Origin: CAIWHR01 sp963781285
Lineage (GTDB): Bacteria; Pseudomonadota; Gammaproteobacteria; Burkholderiales; Casimicrobiaceae
DNA: 64,000 bases
Direction of reading: 5' to 3'
Assembly: GCA_963781285.1 (NCBI GenBank)
Contig: CAWAFI010000005.1
Span: 1-64,000, forward strand
Shown here: piece after piece, positions 44,416 to 53,299 of the stretch
Layout of the letters: every line of letters starts with the position of its first letter
How positions within the stretch are numbered: the stretch's first letter is position 1
Notes under the pieces: generated by a model
Database searches by the model: none
What the model saw: the letters and a program-made list of their open reading frames with translations, nothing else
What the model was told of the DNA's origin: nothing
Translations under genes and position numbers: made by a program

Positions 44416-46323
44416 ATGCGCCACTCGTCCGGCTCGTCGCTGCCGCTGCCCGGCCCCGCCAAAGGCGGCGACTGGCGCACCATCGGCACGTTGCTGCCGT
44501 ACCTCTGGGCGTACAAGGGCCGAGTGCTCGCGGCGATCGCCGCGCTGATTGCCGCCAAGGTCGCCAACGTCGGTGTTCCGGTACTGCTGAAGCAGATCGT
44601 CGATCGCCTCGACCCGGCGACGGCAATGCTCGCGGTCCCGCTCGCGTTGCTCGTCGCCTATGGCCTGTTGCGGTTGTCGACAACGTTCTTCACCGAACTG
44701 CGCGAGTATCTCTTCGCCAAGGTGACGCAGCGCGCGGTGCGCACGATCGCGCTCGAGGTCTTCGGCCACCTGCACGCGCTGTCGCTGCGCTTCCACCTCG
44801 CGCGGCAGACTGGAGGGCTTACCCGTGACGTCGAGCGCGGCCAACGCGGCATCTCGACCTTGATCAGCTTTACGCTGTTCTCGATCCTGCCCACGCTGGT
44901 CGAAATCGGCCTTGTCTCCGCGATCCTGATTGCCCGCTACGACTGGACCTTCATCGCGATCACGTTGACGGCGCTCGCCCTTTACATCGCGAGCACGGTG
45001 CTGATCACCGACTGGCGGACCGGGTTCCGCCGGCAGATGAACGAGCTCGACTCGAAGGCGAACACCCGGGCGATCGACAGCTTGCTCAACTATGAAACGG
45101 TCAAGTATTTCGGCAACGAGGCGTGGGAGGCGCGGCGCTACGACGAGAGCCTGCAGCGGTGGGAGAAGGCGGCAGTCAAGAGCCAGACGTCCCTCTCGCT
45201 TCTCAACGTCGTGCAGAGCGCGATCATCGCCGTCGCGGTGACGCTGATCATGTGGCGCGCGACCGTCGGGGTCGTCGACCGCACGATGACGATCGGCGAC
45301 CTCGTACTGGTAAACGCGTTCATGATCCAGCTTTATATCCCGCTCAATTTCCTGGGCGTCCTCTATCGCGAGATCAAACAGGCGCTGGCCGACATGGAGC
45401 GGATGTTTGCGCTGACGGCGGAGAACACCGAAGTGGCCGACGCCCCAGGTGCGCCGCCGCTCGACGTCGGCGCCGGCGAAGTGCGCTTCGAGCGCGTCGA
45501 ATTCGGGTATGAGCGGAACCGCCAGATCCTGTTCGACGTGAGCTTCACGATTCCCGCAGGAAAGACGGTGGCCGTCGTCGGGCCGTCCGGCGCGGGCAAG
45601 AGCACGCTATCGCGCCTCCTGTTCCGGTTCTACGACGTGACCGGCGGGCGCATCGTCGTCAACGGACAGGATATCCGCGCCGTGCAGCAGGCGAGCGTGC
45701 GCGCGGCGATCGGCATCGTTCCGCAGGACACCGTGCTGTTCAACGATACGATCGAGTACAACATCGCCTATGGCCGCCCCGGCGCGACGCACGACGAGAT
45801 CGTCGCCGCGGCGAAGTTGGCACAGATCCACGATTTCATCACGAGCACGCCCGAAGGCTACGCAACCGCGGTCGGCGAGCGCGGTCTGAAGCTCTCCGGC
45901 GGCGAGAAGCAGCGGGTCGCGATCGCGCGTGCCGTGCTGAAGGATCCGCGAATCCTGATCTTCGACGAAGCGACGTCCGCGCTCGATTCGAAATCGGAGA
46001 AGGCGATCCAGGCCGAACTGAAACGGATCGCCGAGGATCGCACCACGCTGACCATCGCCCACCGCCTGTCGACGATCGTCGATGCCGACCTGATCCTCGT
46101 CCTCGATCACGGCCGCATCGTCGAGCGGGGGACGCATGGTGCGCTTCTTGCTCTCGACGGCGTGTATGCGCGGATGTGGCAGCTGCAGCAGACCGAGTCA
46201 CGCGACGAGGACCGCGGCAGCGCGCCGGAAAACGCTTTGTCGTCCGCGTCGCCCGTCGGCGCGTTGATGCCCGGCGCGGCGATCGAGGCGGCGACCGACC
46301 CGGAATCGCCAGTCGCGCATTGA
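44416..46323 (+). CDS. Atm1/HMT1-type ABC exporter (membrane and ATPase domains fused)
   Basis: A half-size ABC exporter of about 635 residues. Six helices (about 20-320) precede an ATPase domain (about 350-590). Walker A is GPSGAGKSTLSRLLFRFY (about 389), the signature LSGGEKQRVAIARAVL, Walker B ILIFDEATSALDSKSE and switch IAHRLSTI. The segment NYETVKYFGNEAWEARRYDE is the mark of the mitochondrial Atm1/bacterial heavy-metal subfamily, which exports glutathione-linked sulfur or metal compounds. Start at 44416 is supported by homology (MRHSSGSSLPLPGPAKGGDW). It follows clsB by about 110 bases. The substrate is inferred from the family only. Confidence 0.9.
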   Translation: MRHSSGSSLPLPGPAKGGDWRTIGTLLPYLWAYKGRVLAAIAALIAAKVANVGVPVLLKQIVDRLDPATAMLAVPLALLVAYGLLRLSTTFFTELREYLFAKVTQRAVRTIALEVFGHLHALSLRFHLARQTGGLTRDVERGQRGISTLISFTLFSILPTLVEIGLVSAILIARYDWTFIAITLTALALYIASTVLITDWRTGFRRQMNELDSKANTRAIDSLLNYETVKYFGNEAWEARRYDESLQRWEKAAVKSQTSLSLLNVVQSAIIAVAVTLIMWRATVGVVDRTMTIGDLVLVNAFMIQLYIPLNFLGVLYREIKQALADMERMFALTAENTEVADAPGAPPLDVGAGEVRFERVEFGYERNRQILFDVSFTIPAGKTVAVVGPSGAGKSTLSRLLFRFYDVTGGRIVVNGQDIRAVQQASVRAAIGIVPQDTVLFNDTIEYNIAYGRPGATHDEIVAAAKLAQIHDFITSTPEGYATAVGERGLKLSGGEKQRVAIARAVLKDPRILIFDEATSALDSKSEKAIQAELKRIAEDRTTLTIAHRLSTIVDADLILVLDHGRIVERGTHGALLALDGVYARMWQLQQTESRDEDRGSAPENALSSASPVGALMPGAAIEAATDPESPVAH

Positions 46324-46430
46324 GGTGGCGGGGGGCGGCCGGTGGGCTCGCCAAATCCATGATTTAGGAAGGGTATTGGCTCCGGCAGTGGGCTTGTGCT
46401 ATAAAGCCGCTGGACTTCAGGCCTCACTTG

Positions 46431-47405
46431 ATGATGCAACGCTTGCCAATTGTTTTTTCTGGGCTAATTGCGATTTTCGTCGCTTCGGCGCCGAACGCCC
46501 AGGGCCCTGTTGTTCTCGACCCAGCGAAGCTGCGGTTGGCGTCGGCCAACGCACTGGTCTTCGACACGACCGAGAATCGCGCCGTCTACGTCAAGGCGGC
46601 TGACGATGTGACGCCCATCGCGTCTTTGACCAAGTTAATGACGGCCATCGTCACATTGGAAGCCAGCCAGCCGCTCGACGAGCCGATCGCAATCGACCTC
46701 GATGACCTCGACTACCTCAAGGGCACGCGGTCGCGCCTGCGGATGGGGACCGAGCTTTCGCGGCGCGAAATGCTGCAGCTTGCTCTGATGGCCTCCGAAA
46801 ACCGCGCGGCATCGAGCCTTGCCCGCCACTATCCGGGCAGCACGCCCGCATTCGTCGCGGCGATGAACGTCAAGGCGCGAGAGCTGGGGATGACGCGCAC
46901 GCACTATGCCGACCCGACCGGCCTCTCCGCCGAAAACGTCTCGACGGCGAGCGACCTCGCGCGGCTCGTCAACGCCGCTGCGCAATATCCGCTGATCCGC
47001 GAATTCAGCACCACCGGCAGCCATTACGTCGAACTGGAACCCACCGGCCGGCTGCTCGGCTTCAGCAACACGAACAACCTGGTCAAGAATGCGGAGTGGG
47101 ACATCCAGCTCTCGAAGACCGGCTACATCCGCGAGGCCGGCAAGTGCCTCGTGATGCTCGCCACGATCGCCAGCAAGCCGTTCGTGATCGTGCTTCTCGA
47201 TTCGGCCGGCAAGTACACGCGGCTCGGTGATGCGCACCGTGTTCGCTACTGGCTCGAGACCGGGCAGACGCTTCCCGCCCCCGTAGTGACCAGGGCCGCA
47301 CCCAAGTCGATGAAAGCGAAGGGCCACATGACGGGGACCCTGCTGCCGGTAAAGATCTCGCAAACCTCGAAGACCGGTAAGTCCGCCAAGGCACGCGGCG
47401 GCTGA
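46431..47405 (+). CDS. pbpG: D-alanyl-D-alanine endopeptidase, PBP7-like serine hydrolase
   Basis: The product (about 324 residues) is a secreted peptidoglycan endopeptidase/carboxypeptidase of the S11 type. Signal peptide IVFSGLIAIFVASAPNA, then ASANALVFDTTENRAVYVK. The three active-site motifs are present: SLTK (in IASLTKLMTAIVTLEA), SEN (ALMASENRAASSLAR) and KTG (LSKTGYIREAGKCLVMLA). The DYLKGTRSRLRMG stretch is typical of PBP7. ATGs at 46431 and 46434 are both possible. Followed by a strong terminator, so it is the end of its transcript. Confidence 0.88.
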   Translation: MMQRLPIVFSGLIAIFVASAPNAQGPVVLDPAKLRLASANALVFDTTENRAVYVKAADDVTPIASLTKLMTAIVTLEASQPLDEPIAIDLDDLDYLKGTRSRLRMGTELSRREMLQLALMASENRAASSLARHYPGSTPAFVAAMNVKARELGMTRTHYADPTGLSAENVSTASDLARLVNAAAQYPLIREFSTTGSHYVELEPTGRLLGFSNTNNLVKNAEWDIQLSKTGYIREAGKCLVMLATIASKPFVIVLLDSAGKYTRLGDAHRVRYWLETGQTLPAPVVTRAAPKSMKAKGHMTGTLLPVKISQTSKTGKSAKARGG

Positions 47406-47424
47406 TCGAAACCTCGCACCGGAC

Positions 47425-47463
47425 GGCCGCCCGGGTTTGCCCGCGCGGCCTTTGTCTTTTTCC
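47425..47463 (+). terminator. Rho-independent terminator after pbpG
   Basis: Eleven-base arms (GGCCGCCCGGG and CCCGCGCGGCC, one mismatch) around a TTTG loop are followed by TTTGTCTTTTT, 20 bases after the pbpG stop. Confidence 0.8.
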
Positions 47464-47655
47464 GGGCTGCACCTCCAGAGGAGTCCCCTGGAGGCCGTCG
47501 CGGCGTTGCGGCGCCAGCACCTGGCGGGGAGAACGTACGGCGCAAACCCGGGTCGAAAGGCGATATGCGGCACGAGGTGATGGAGCGAAATACCGGCGTA
47601 AGCCCATCGCACCATCAGGCGACCAACCGAGCACGGAAACTCACTGGAGAACGCG

Positions 47656-48141
47656 ATGGACCGCCGCCATTTTCTTGCTCGCTCGCTCGTCGCTATTGCC
47701 GGCACGACTGCGCTGCGCAGTACCCGTGCCGCCGACACGCCGCCGCCGCGAATCGACAAGGTCGTGAAGACCGAGGACGAGTGGCGCAAGCTGCTGACCC
47801 CCGCCCAATTCGCGGTGTTGCGGCAGGAAGGAACCGAGCGGCCGTTCACGAGCCCGCTCAACGACGAGAAGCGCAAGGGGACGTTCGTCTGCGTAGGTTG
47901 TGCGCTGCCGCTGTTCGATTCGCGCACCAAGTACGACAGCGGCACCGGCTGGCCGAGCTTCTACGACTGCATCAAGGGGCACGTCGAAACGAAAACCGAT
48001 TACAAGCTGTTCATCCCGCGCGTCGAGTACCACTGCGCGCGTTGCGCCGGGCACCAGGGCCACGTCTTCGACGACGGCCCGAAGCCGACCGGTTTGCGCT
48101 ACTGCAACAACGGCGTGGCGCTGAACTTCGTTTCTGCCTAG
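47656..48141 (+). CDS. msrB: Periplasmic peptide-methionine (R)-S-oxide reductase MsrB
   Basis: A 161-residue MsrB. The N-terminus MDRRHFLARSLVAIAGTTAL looks like a Tat signal, so the enzyme probably works in the periplasm, unlike most MsrBs. The zinc site is complete (C79-V-G-C82 and C127-A-R-C130), and the catalytic cysteine is Cys150 in RYCNNGVALNF. YDSGTGWPSFYDCI and EYHCARCAGHQGHVFDDGP are classic. It reduces methionine-R-sulfoxide in oxidised proteins. It stands between pbpG and a small periplasmic protein gene. Confidence 0.9.
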   Translation: MDRRHFLARSLVAIAGTTALRSTRAADTPPPRIDKVVKTEDEWRKLLTPAQFAVLRQEGTERPFTSPLNDEKRKGTFVCVGCALPLFDSRTKYDSGTGWPSFYDCIKGHVETKTDYKLFIPRVEYHCARCAGHQGHVFDDGPKPTGLRYCNNGVALNFVSA

Positions 48142-48207
48142 GGCCACCAGGAGGCGCTTCCGCCACCGGTAGAATGGGGCCGCTGCCCCTCCCCCGCCGA
48201 GCGTCCA

Positions 48208-48579
48208 ATGCTTCGTACCAGCGCCGTTGTTGTCGCCATCGCCATTGTTGTCTCCGGCGCCATGCCACCCGTCGCTGCGCTCGCCGAAAGCAGCACGGTC
48301 GCGAAGCCGTTCGTACACACCATCCGGCCGCGCCAGATCGCAGAGGAATGCTTCAAGCTGCCGGCCGGCGAGACGATCGGGTACGCGTTCGAAGCCACGT
48401 CACCGGTGGACTTCAACATCCATTACCACCGTGGCAACGACGTCGAATATCCGGTGAAGGGCGATCAGATGCGCCAGGCGGATGACCGGTTCTCGGCGCC
48501 GGTCAGCGAGGAGTATTGCCTGATGTGGACCAACCAGACGTTGCAGATGGTCACGGTCAGGGGCGACCTCAAGCGCTAG
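48208..48579 (+). CDS. Hypothetical periplasmic protein, 123 aa
   Basis: The product has a signal peptide (VVVAIAIVVSGAMPPVAALA) and a mature part of about 95 residues with a beta-rich look: EECFKLPAGETIGYAFEAT, DFNIHYHRGNDVEYPVKGD and EEYCLMWTNQTLQMVTVRGD. The pattern suggests a small beta-sandwich with an H-Y-H segment that might bind metal, and two cysteines that could form a disulfide. I do not know the family. It overlaps the 3' end of recN by 11 bases in convergent orientation. Confidence 0.65.
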   Translation: MLRTSAVVVAIAIVVSGAMPPVAALAESSTVAKPFVHTIRPRQIAEECFKLPAGETIGYAFEATSPVDFNIHYHRGNDVEYPVKGDQMRQADDRFSAPVSEEYCLMWTNQTLQMVTVRGDLKR

Positions 48580-50266
48580 AGACACGCGTCGTACGCCGGT
48601 GCTGCGCCAGCATTTCCTTCGCGTGCGCGCGCGTCTTGGCGGTGATCGCGCTGCCGGCCAGCATTCGCGCCAATTCCTCCACCCGTGCCGCGATGGTGAG
48701 CGGTTCGACCTCCGCGCGCACGGTACGATCGTCACCGTGCTTGACCACGCGGAAATGCGCATCGGCGAAGGCGGCGACCTGCGGCAGATGCGTAACGCAA
48801 AGCACCTGCCGGCGATGGCCCAGCGACTGCAGCAGGCGACCCACCGTGGCCGCAACCGCGCCGCCGATCCCGACGTCCACTTCGTCGAAAATCAGCGTCG
48901 GCACCTCGCCGACGTCGCTGGTTACCACCTGGATAGCCAGCGCAATGCGCGACAGCTCTCCGCCCGACGCGACCTTCGCCAGCGGCCCCAGCGGCTGCTG
49001 CGGATGGCTCGCGACCCGGAACTCGACCTGCTCGTTCCCGTAGCTCGCGGGCACGGCGAGCGCTTCCAGCCCGATCTCGAGGCGGCCCCCTTTCATCGCG
49101 AGCTGCTGCATTGCCTCGGTCACGCGGTTTTCAAGCTCGTGCGCGGCGAACTCGCGCTTGCGCGACAGTTCGTCGGCGAGCGCACGCCAGCTCGCCTCGG
49201 CCGCGGCGGCGCGCCGCGCCAGGGTTTCGGCGTCCGCGGATTCGGTGAGCGCGCGAATCCGCGCCTCGGTTTGCGCCAGCAGCTCCGGCAGCGTCTCGGG
49301 GCGCACGCGGTATTTGCGGGAGACGTCGTGAATCGCGGCGAGCCGCTCCTCGACGCGGGCGAGCTCGGCGGGATCGAGGTCGAGCTTGTCGCGGTAGGCG
49401 CGGAGCTCGCGGGCGGCTTCGACGAGCTGAATACGTGCCGGCTCAAGCAGGAGGACGATCTCCTTCAGCGCCGGATCGTGAATGGCGTTCGCGTCTAGGT
49501 TCGCGATCAGCGCGGACAGCCGGCGCGAAAGTGCGGCATCGGCCTCGGCAAGCTCCTCCTCACCCGCGGCCGCCGCGTCGAGCAGCGCGGCGGCGTGGGC
49601 GAGCCGCACCTGCGTCTGCGTGAGCGATGCCCACTCGTCGGCGGTGACCCCGAGCGTCGAAAGCTCGCGCCGACGCGTTTCGAGCAGATCGCGCTCGGCG
49701 GCCGATTCCTTCGCCGCGACACTGGCCGCATCGCGTTGTGCGACTGCGGCACGCCACTCGCGCCATGCCGTCGCAGTCTCGCGCGCGAGCGCTGTGAAGC
49801 CGCCGAAGCCGTCGAGCAGCGCGCGCTGCGCATCCGCCCCGAGCAGCGATTGGTGCGCGTGCTGGCCGTGGAGGTCGACCAGCATCTCGCCGACGTCCTT
49901 CAGCTGCGCGAGCGTTACCGGCTGGCCGTTGATCCAGGCGCGGCTCTTCCCTTGCGCATCGAGCGTGCGGCGCAGGAGCAGCGTCGCGTCCTCCGATGCC
50001 TCACCTGCCGCCAGGTCCTGTTCCGCGAGCCAGGCTGCGACCTCCGGACGTGTGCCCGCGTCGAACGCTGCGGCGAGCTCCGCGCGCTCGGCGCCGGGCT
50101 TCAACTGCCGCACCTCGAAGCGGTCGCCCAGGAGCAGCGCCAACGCACCGAGCAGGATCGACTTGCCGGCGCCCGTCTCGCCGGTGAGCACCGAAAATCC
50201 GGCGTCGAGCTCGAGATCGAGCGCCTCGACGACGACGAAGTTGCGGATGGACAGGAACCGCAGCAT
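48569..50266 (-). CDS. recN: DNA repair protein RecN
   Basis: An SMC-like ATPase of about 565 residues for double-strand break repair. The start MLRFLSIRNFVVVEALDLEL, Walker A GETGAGKSILLGALALLLGD (about 29-48), the central coiled-coil arms (about 150-350) and the C-terminal signature KVASGGELSRIALAIQVVTS with Walker B PTLIFDEVDVGIGGAVA identify it. Start at 50266 overlaps the nadK stop by one base (TGATG), so the two are coupled, a common arrangement. Confidence 0.94.
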   Translation of the reverse strand: MLRFLSIRNFVVVEALDLELDAGFSVLTGETGAGKSILLGALALLLGDRFEVRQLKPGAERAELAAAFDAGTRPEVAAWLAEQDLAAGEASEDATLLLRRTLDAQGKSRAWINGQPVTLAQLKDVGEMLVDLHGQHAHQSLLGADAQRALLDGFGGFTALARETATAWREWRAAVAQRDAASVAAKESAAERDLLETRRRELSTLGVTADEWASLTQTQVRLAHAAALLDAAAAGEEELAEADAALSRRLSALIANLDANAIHDPALKEIVLLLEPARIQLVEAARELRAYRDKLDLDPAELARVEERLAAIHDVSRKYRVRPETLPELLAQTEARIRALTESADAETLARRAAAAEASWRALADELSRKREFAAHELENRVTEAMQQLAMKGGRLEIGLEALAVPASYGNEQVEFRVASHPQQPLGPLAKVASGGELSRIALAIQVVTSDVGEVPTLIFDEVDVGIGGAVAATVGRLLQSLGHRRQVLCVTHLPQVAAFADAHFRVVKHGDDRTVRAEVEPLTIAARVEELARMLAGSAITAKTRAHAKEMLAQHRRTTRVSSA

Positions 50267-51168
50267 CAGGGGCGCAGCCGCTCCGGCGTCTCGCTCCAGT
50301 GCAGCTTCTCGCGCAGCATCGCGAAATGGTCGTAACCCTCGGGATGCAGGAGGCGCACCGAATGGGCAGCGCGCTGGATCGAAACCCGATCGCCCTCGTG
50401 CAGCTGAACGTGCGCCTGCCCGTCGCAATGCGCCCAGGCATCCGCGCCGCGAAGGAGGGTAATGGTGATGGTCGCCGCGTCGCTGATCGCAATCGGACGA
50501 TTGGTGAGCGCGTGCGGCGCCACCGGCACCAGCAGCAGCGCGGGCACCTGCGGATCTACGATCGGCCCCTGCGCCGACAGCGCATAGGCGGTCGATCCCG
50601 TCGGCGTCGCGACGATAAGACCGTCGGAGCGCATCGCGTAGACGAAGTGGCCATCGATCTCGACCGCGCTGTCGATCATTCCGCCCGAGGTCCCGCGATT
50701 GACGACGACGTCGTTGAGCGCGAGCACCGTCTGCTCGACGTGGTCGGCGGCGCGGTGCACGGTCGCCTCGAGCAGCGTGCGCCGTTCCTCGACGTGACGG
50801 CCGGCGAGGATCGCGGCCAGGGCGTCCTCCATGTCGGCGAGCGGAATGTCGGTCAGGAAGCCGAGCCGGCCCTGGTTGATGCCGATGAGCGGCACGTCGA
50901 ACGGGGCCAGCTCGCGCGCGATCGACAGCATCGTGCCGTCGCCGCCAACGACGACCGCGACGTCGGCGTGGTTCCCGAGCGCTCCCGACGCCGCCGTCGG
51001 ATAGCCGGGGAGCGGCGTGTGGCGCGCCGTATCCGCCTCCAGCACGATCGTGTGGCCGCGCGCGGAAAGAAACGCGGCGAGCCGGGACAGCGGCTCGGCG
51101 ATGCCCGGGCTCGCGTAACGCCCGATCAGCGCGACGCGGCGGAAGCGGGCGGTTACGGGCGCGGACAT
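50266..51168 (-). CDS. nadK: NAD kinase
   Basis: A 300-residue NAD kinase that makes NADP from NAD and ATP. Key motifs: VVVGGDGTMLSIARELAPFD (the GGDGT site), GINQGRLGFLTDI, the NDVVVNRG motif and ATPTGSTAYALSAQGPIVDP. Start at 51168 (MSAPVTARFRRVALIGRY). It diverges from hrcA across 174 bases and is followed by recN, the usual betaproteobacterial order. Confidence 0.94.
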   Translation of the reverse strand: MSAPVTARFRRVALIGRYASPGIAEPLSRLAAFLSARGHTIVLEADTARHTPLPGYPTAASGALGNHADVAVVVGGDGTMLSIARELAPFDVPLIGINQGRLGFLTDIPLADMEDALAAILAGRHVEERRTLLEATVHRAADHVEQTVLALNDVVVNRGTSGGMIDSAVEIDGHFVYAMRSDGLIVATPTGSTAYALSAQGPIVDPQVPALLLVPVAPHALTNRPIAISDAATITITLLRGADAWAHCDGQAHVQLHEGDRVSIQRAAHSVRLLHPEGYDHFAMLREKLHWSETPERLRP

Positions 51169-51342
51169 GGTCGCGATTAAAGCACAGGCGGTCGCCCGGC
51201 CAAAGCCGACGGACGGACGAAGCAGAAAAGGGGACCCGCTTCGCATCTCCGAAGGGGGGCAGCGGCGATTTGGGCCGACCTTGTTGCCGAGGGTCGCGAT
51301 CAGGACTCCCGAAAGTTGACGCCGACCCCTACAATGGGCGCC

Positions 51343-52368
51343 ATGCTGGATCATCGCGCCCAACACCTGCTGAAGACCCTGGTCGAGCGCTATGTCGCCG
51401 AAGGCCAGCCGGTCGGATCGCGGGTGCTCTCGAAGCAGTCGGGGCTGGAGCTCTCGCCGGCGACGATTCGCAACGTGATGGCGGATCTCGAGGAGTTGGG
51501 CTACATCGCGAGCCCGCACACCTCCGCCGGACGCATTCCGACCCCCAAGGGCTACCGCTTCTTCATCGACAGCCTGATGGTCGTGCAGCCGCTGGAGGAC
51601 GTCGAAATTCACCGGCTCGAAGGCGAATTCGTTGCCGACCGGCCGCAGCAGCTCGTCAGCGCCGCGGCGTCGCTGCTGTCCCAACTCACGCATTTCGCCG
51701 GCGTGGTGATGACCCCGAAACGGCGCGAAGCCTCCTTCCGTCACCTCGAGTTCCTGCGCCTGTCCGAACGGCGCGTGCTGTTGATCATCGTCACGTCCGA
51801 GGGCGACGTGCAGAACCGGATCCTGCACACCGACCGGCCGTACACACAGTCGCAGCTCGTCGAGGCGACCAACTTCTTCAACCGGCATTACGCGGGGCAG
51901 CCGTTCGCGGCGCTGCGGGGACTGCTCGCCGACGAGTTGAAATCGCTGCGCGAGGACATCGTCGGCCTGATGGCCGCTGCCGTCGAAGTCGGCGGTGCCG
52001 CGTTGCGCGAGGGCGAGGAACTGGTCGTTACCGGCGAGAAGAACCTGCTTTCGGCCTCGGATCTGGCGTCGAACATGGACCGCCTGCGGCGGCTGTTCGA
52101 CCTGTTCGAGCAGAAGACTTCGCTCCTGCACCTGCTCGACGTGTCGCAACGGGCACAGGGCGTGCAGATCTACATCGGCGGCGAGTCGGGGCTGGTACCG
52201 CTCGACGAGTGCAGCGTCGTCACCGCGGCGTACGAGATGGACGGGAAGGTGATCGGCACGCTCGGTGTGATCGGCCCGACGCGGATGGCCTACGAGCGCG
52301 TGATTCCGATCGTCGACGTAACCGCGAAGCTCCTGTCGAATGCATTGACGCAGCAGATGACCGACTGA
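51343..52368 (+). CDS. hrcA: Heat-inducible transcription repressor HrcA
   Basis: A 341-residue HrcA, which represses groE or dnaK genes by binding CIRCE elements. The N-terminal winged helix has AQHLLKTLVERYVAEGQPVG, SKQSGLELSPATIRNVMADL, EELGYIASPHTSAGRIPTPK and GYRFFIDSLM. The rest is the GAF-like and dimer domains, ending MAYERVIPIVDVTAKLLSNA. Start could also be the ATG at 51334. I found no CIRCE element in this window; grpE-dnaK-dnaJ seems to be under sigma-32 instead, so HrcA targets probably lie elsewhere (groESL). Confidence 0.93.
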   Translation: MLDHRAQHLLKTLVERYVAEGQPVGSRVLSKQSGLELSPATIRNVMADLEELGYIASPHTSAGRIPTPKGYRFFIDSLMVVQPLEDVEIHRLEGEFVADRPQQLVSAAASLLSQLTHFAGVVMTPKRREASFRHLEFLRLSERRVLLIIVTSEGDVQNRILHTDRPYTQSQLVEATNFFNRHYAGQPFAALRGLLADELKSLREDIVGLMAAAVEVGGAALREGEELVVTGEKNLLSASDLASNMDRLRRLFDLFEQKTSLLHLLDVSQRAQGVQIYIGGESGLVPLDECSVVTAAYEMDGKVIGTLGVIGPTRMAYERVIPIVDVTAKLLSNALTQQMTD

Positions 52369-52868
52369 TGGTCGAGGTCCCCGCCGCTCCGCACCCGAAC
52401 GCGGCGCTGATCCGGCGCTTCTACACGGCGCTCGACCGTCACGACGCGGACGCGATGGTCGCCTGTTACGCGTCGGATGCGACGTTCTCCGACCCGGTGT
52501 TCCCCGACCTCGACGCAAATGGCGTCGCCGCGATGTGGCGGATGTTGTGCGCAAGGGGAAAGGATCTTTCCGTCGTTGCCTCGGAGATTGCGGCCGACGC
52601 GACCACCGGACGTGCGCACTGGGTCGCGACGTACACCTATTCGGCGACCGGCCGGAAGGTCGTCAACCGGATCGATGCGGCCTTCACGTTTCGCGACGGC
52701 CGCATCATCGGTCATGTCGACCGTTTCGACCTGTGGCGCTGGAGCCGCATGGCGCTCGGCGCCAAGGGGGCGCTGCTGGGGTGGGCGCCGTTCGTGCAGA
52801 ACGCCATCCGGGCGCAGGCGCGCAAGGGCCTCGCCGCATGGCGCTTGCGTGGCGGCAGCCCGGCGTGA
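52368..52868 (+). CDS. SnoaL-like/NTF2-like domain protein
   Basis: A 166-residue protein with the cone-shaped NTF2/SnoaL fold: ALIRRFYTALDRHDADAMVA, CYASDATFSDPVFPDLDANG, AHWVATYTYSATGRKVVNRI and FRDGRIIGHVDRFDLWRWSR. Its ATG overlaps the hrcA stop by one base, so it is co-translated. Members range from isomerases to small-ligand binding proteins; no catalytic residues can be assigned. It links hrcA to hemH together with the next reading frame. Confidence 0.8.
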   Translation: MVEVPAAPHPNAALIRRFYTALDRHDADAMVACYASDATFSDPVFPDLDANGVAAMWRMLCARGKDLSVVASEIAADATTGRAHWVATYTYSATGRKVVNRIDAAFTFRDGRIIGHVDRFDLWRWSRMALGAKGALLGWAPFVQNAIRAQARKGLAAWRLRGGSPA

Positions 52869-53294
52869 TCGCGGCGGCACCGGCTCCCCGGGTCGGCGCG
52901 GCCGCAAACGCGAACTGCGGCGCCTGCGGCACCGCGCTCGCCGGCGCGTACTGTCACGCCTGCGGACAGCCCGGGCCATTTGCCCGCCAGCGGCTGTCCG
53001 AAACGTTGCTCGGGCAGTCCGGCCGCCTCGTGCACACGCTGCGCATGCTGCTGACCCGGCCGGGGGAACTCGCGCGCGAGACCGACGAATGCCGCGACCG
53101 GGCCTCGATCCGGCCGCTGACGCTGCTCCTCAACGGGGTCGCCTTCACCTATCTCGGTGCTGATGTTTCGCCGGACGTACGGCGACGCGCTCGGGCAGGC
53201 ACTTGCGAAGGGCCTTCTGGTGACCGGCGTCGGGCTCGTGATCGACACCGCTGTATTCATCGCGGCGCTCAACCTCGCGCTCCGGACCGTCTGA
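52865..53294 (+). pseudogene. DUF3667-like zinc-ribbon membrane protein, shortened and frameshifted
   Basis: From a GTG at 52865 (overlapping the previous stop) the frame reads a zinc ribbon (NCGACGTALAGAYCHACGQP) and HTLRMLLTRPGELARETDEC then RASIRPLTLLLNGVAF. About residue 97 the family sequence moves to the next frame: VLMFRRTYGDALGQALAKGL then a membrane helix (LLVTGVGLVIDTAVFIAALN) ending at 53294. DUF3667-like proteins are usually well over 200 residues; only about 142 remain, so the middle part with its other helices is missing. Either a true deletion with frameshift or an error. It sits in the hrcA-hemH operon. Confidence 0.55.
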
Positions 53295-53299
53295 CGCGA

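Noticed and set aside
51169..51342. CIRCE operator in front of hrcA
   Set aside because: No TTAGCACTC/GAGTGCTAA inverted repeat is present here or before grpE.
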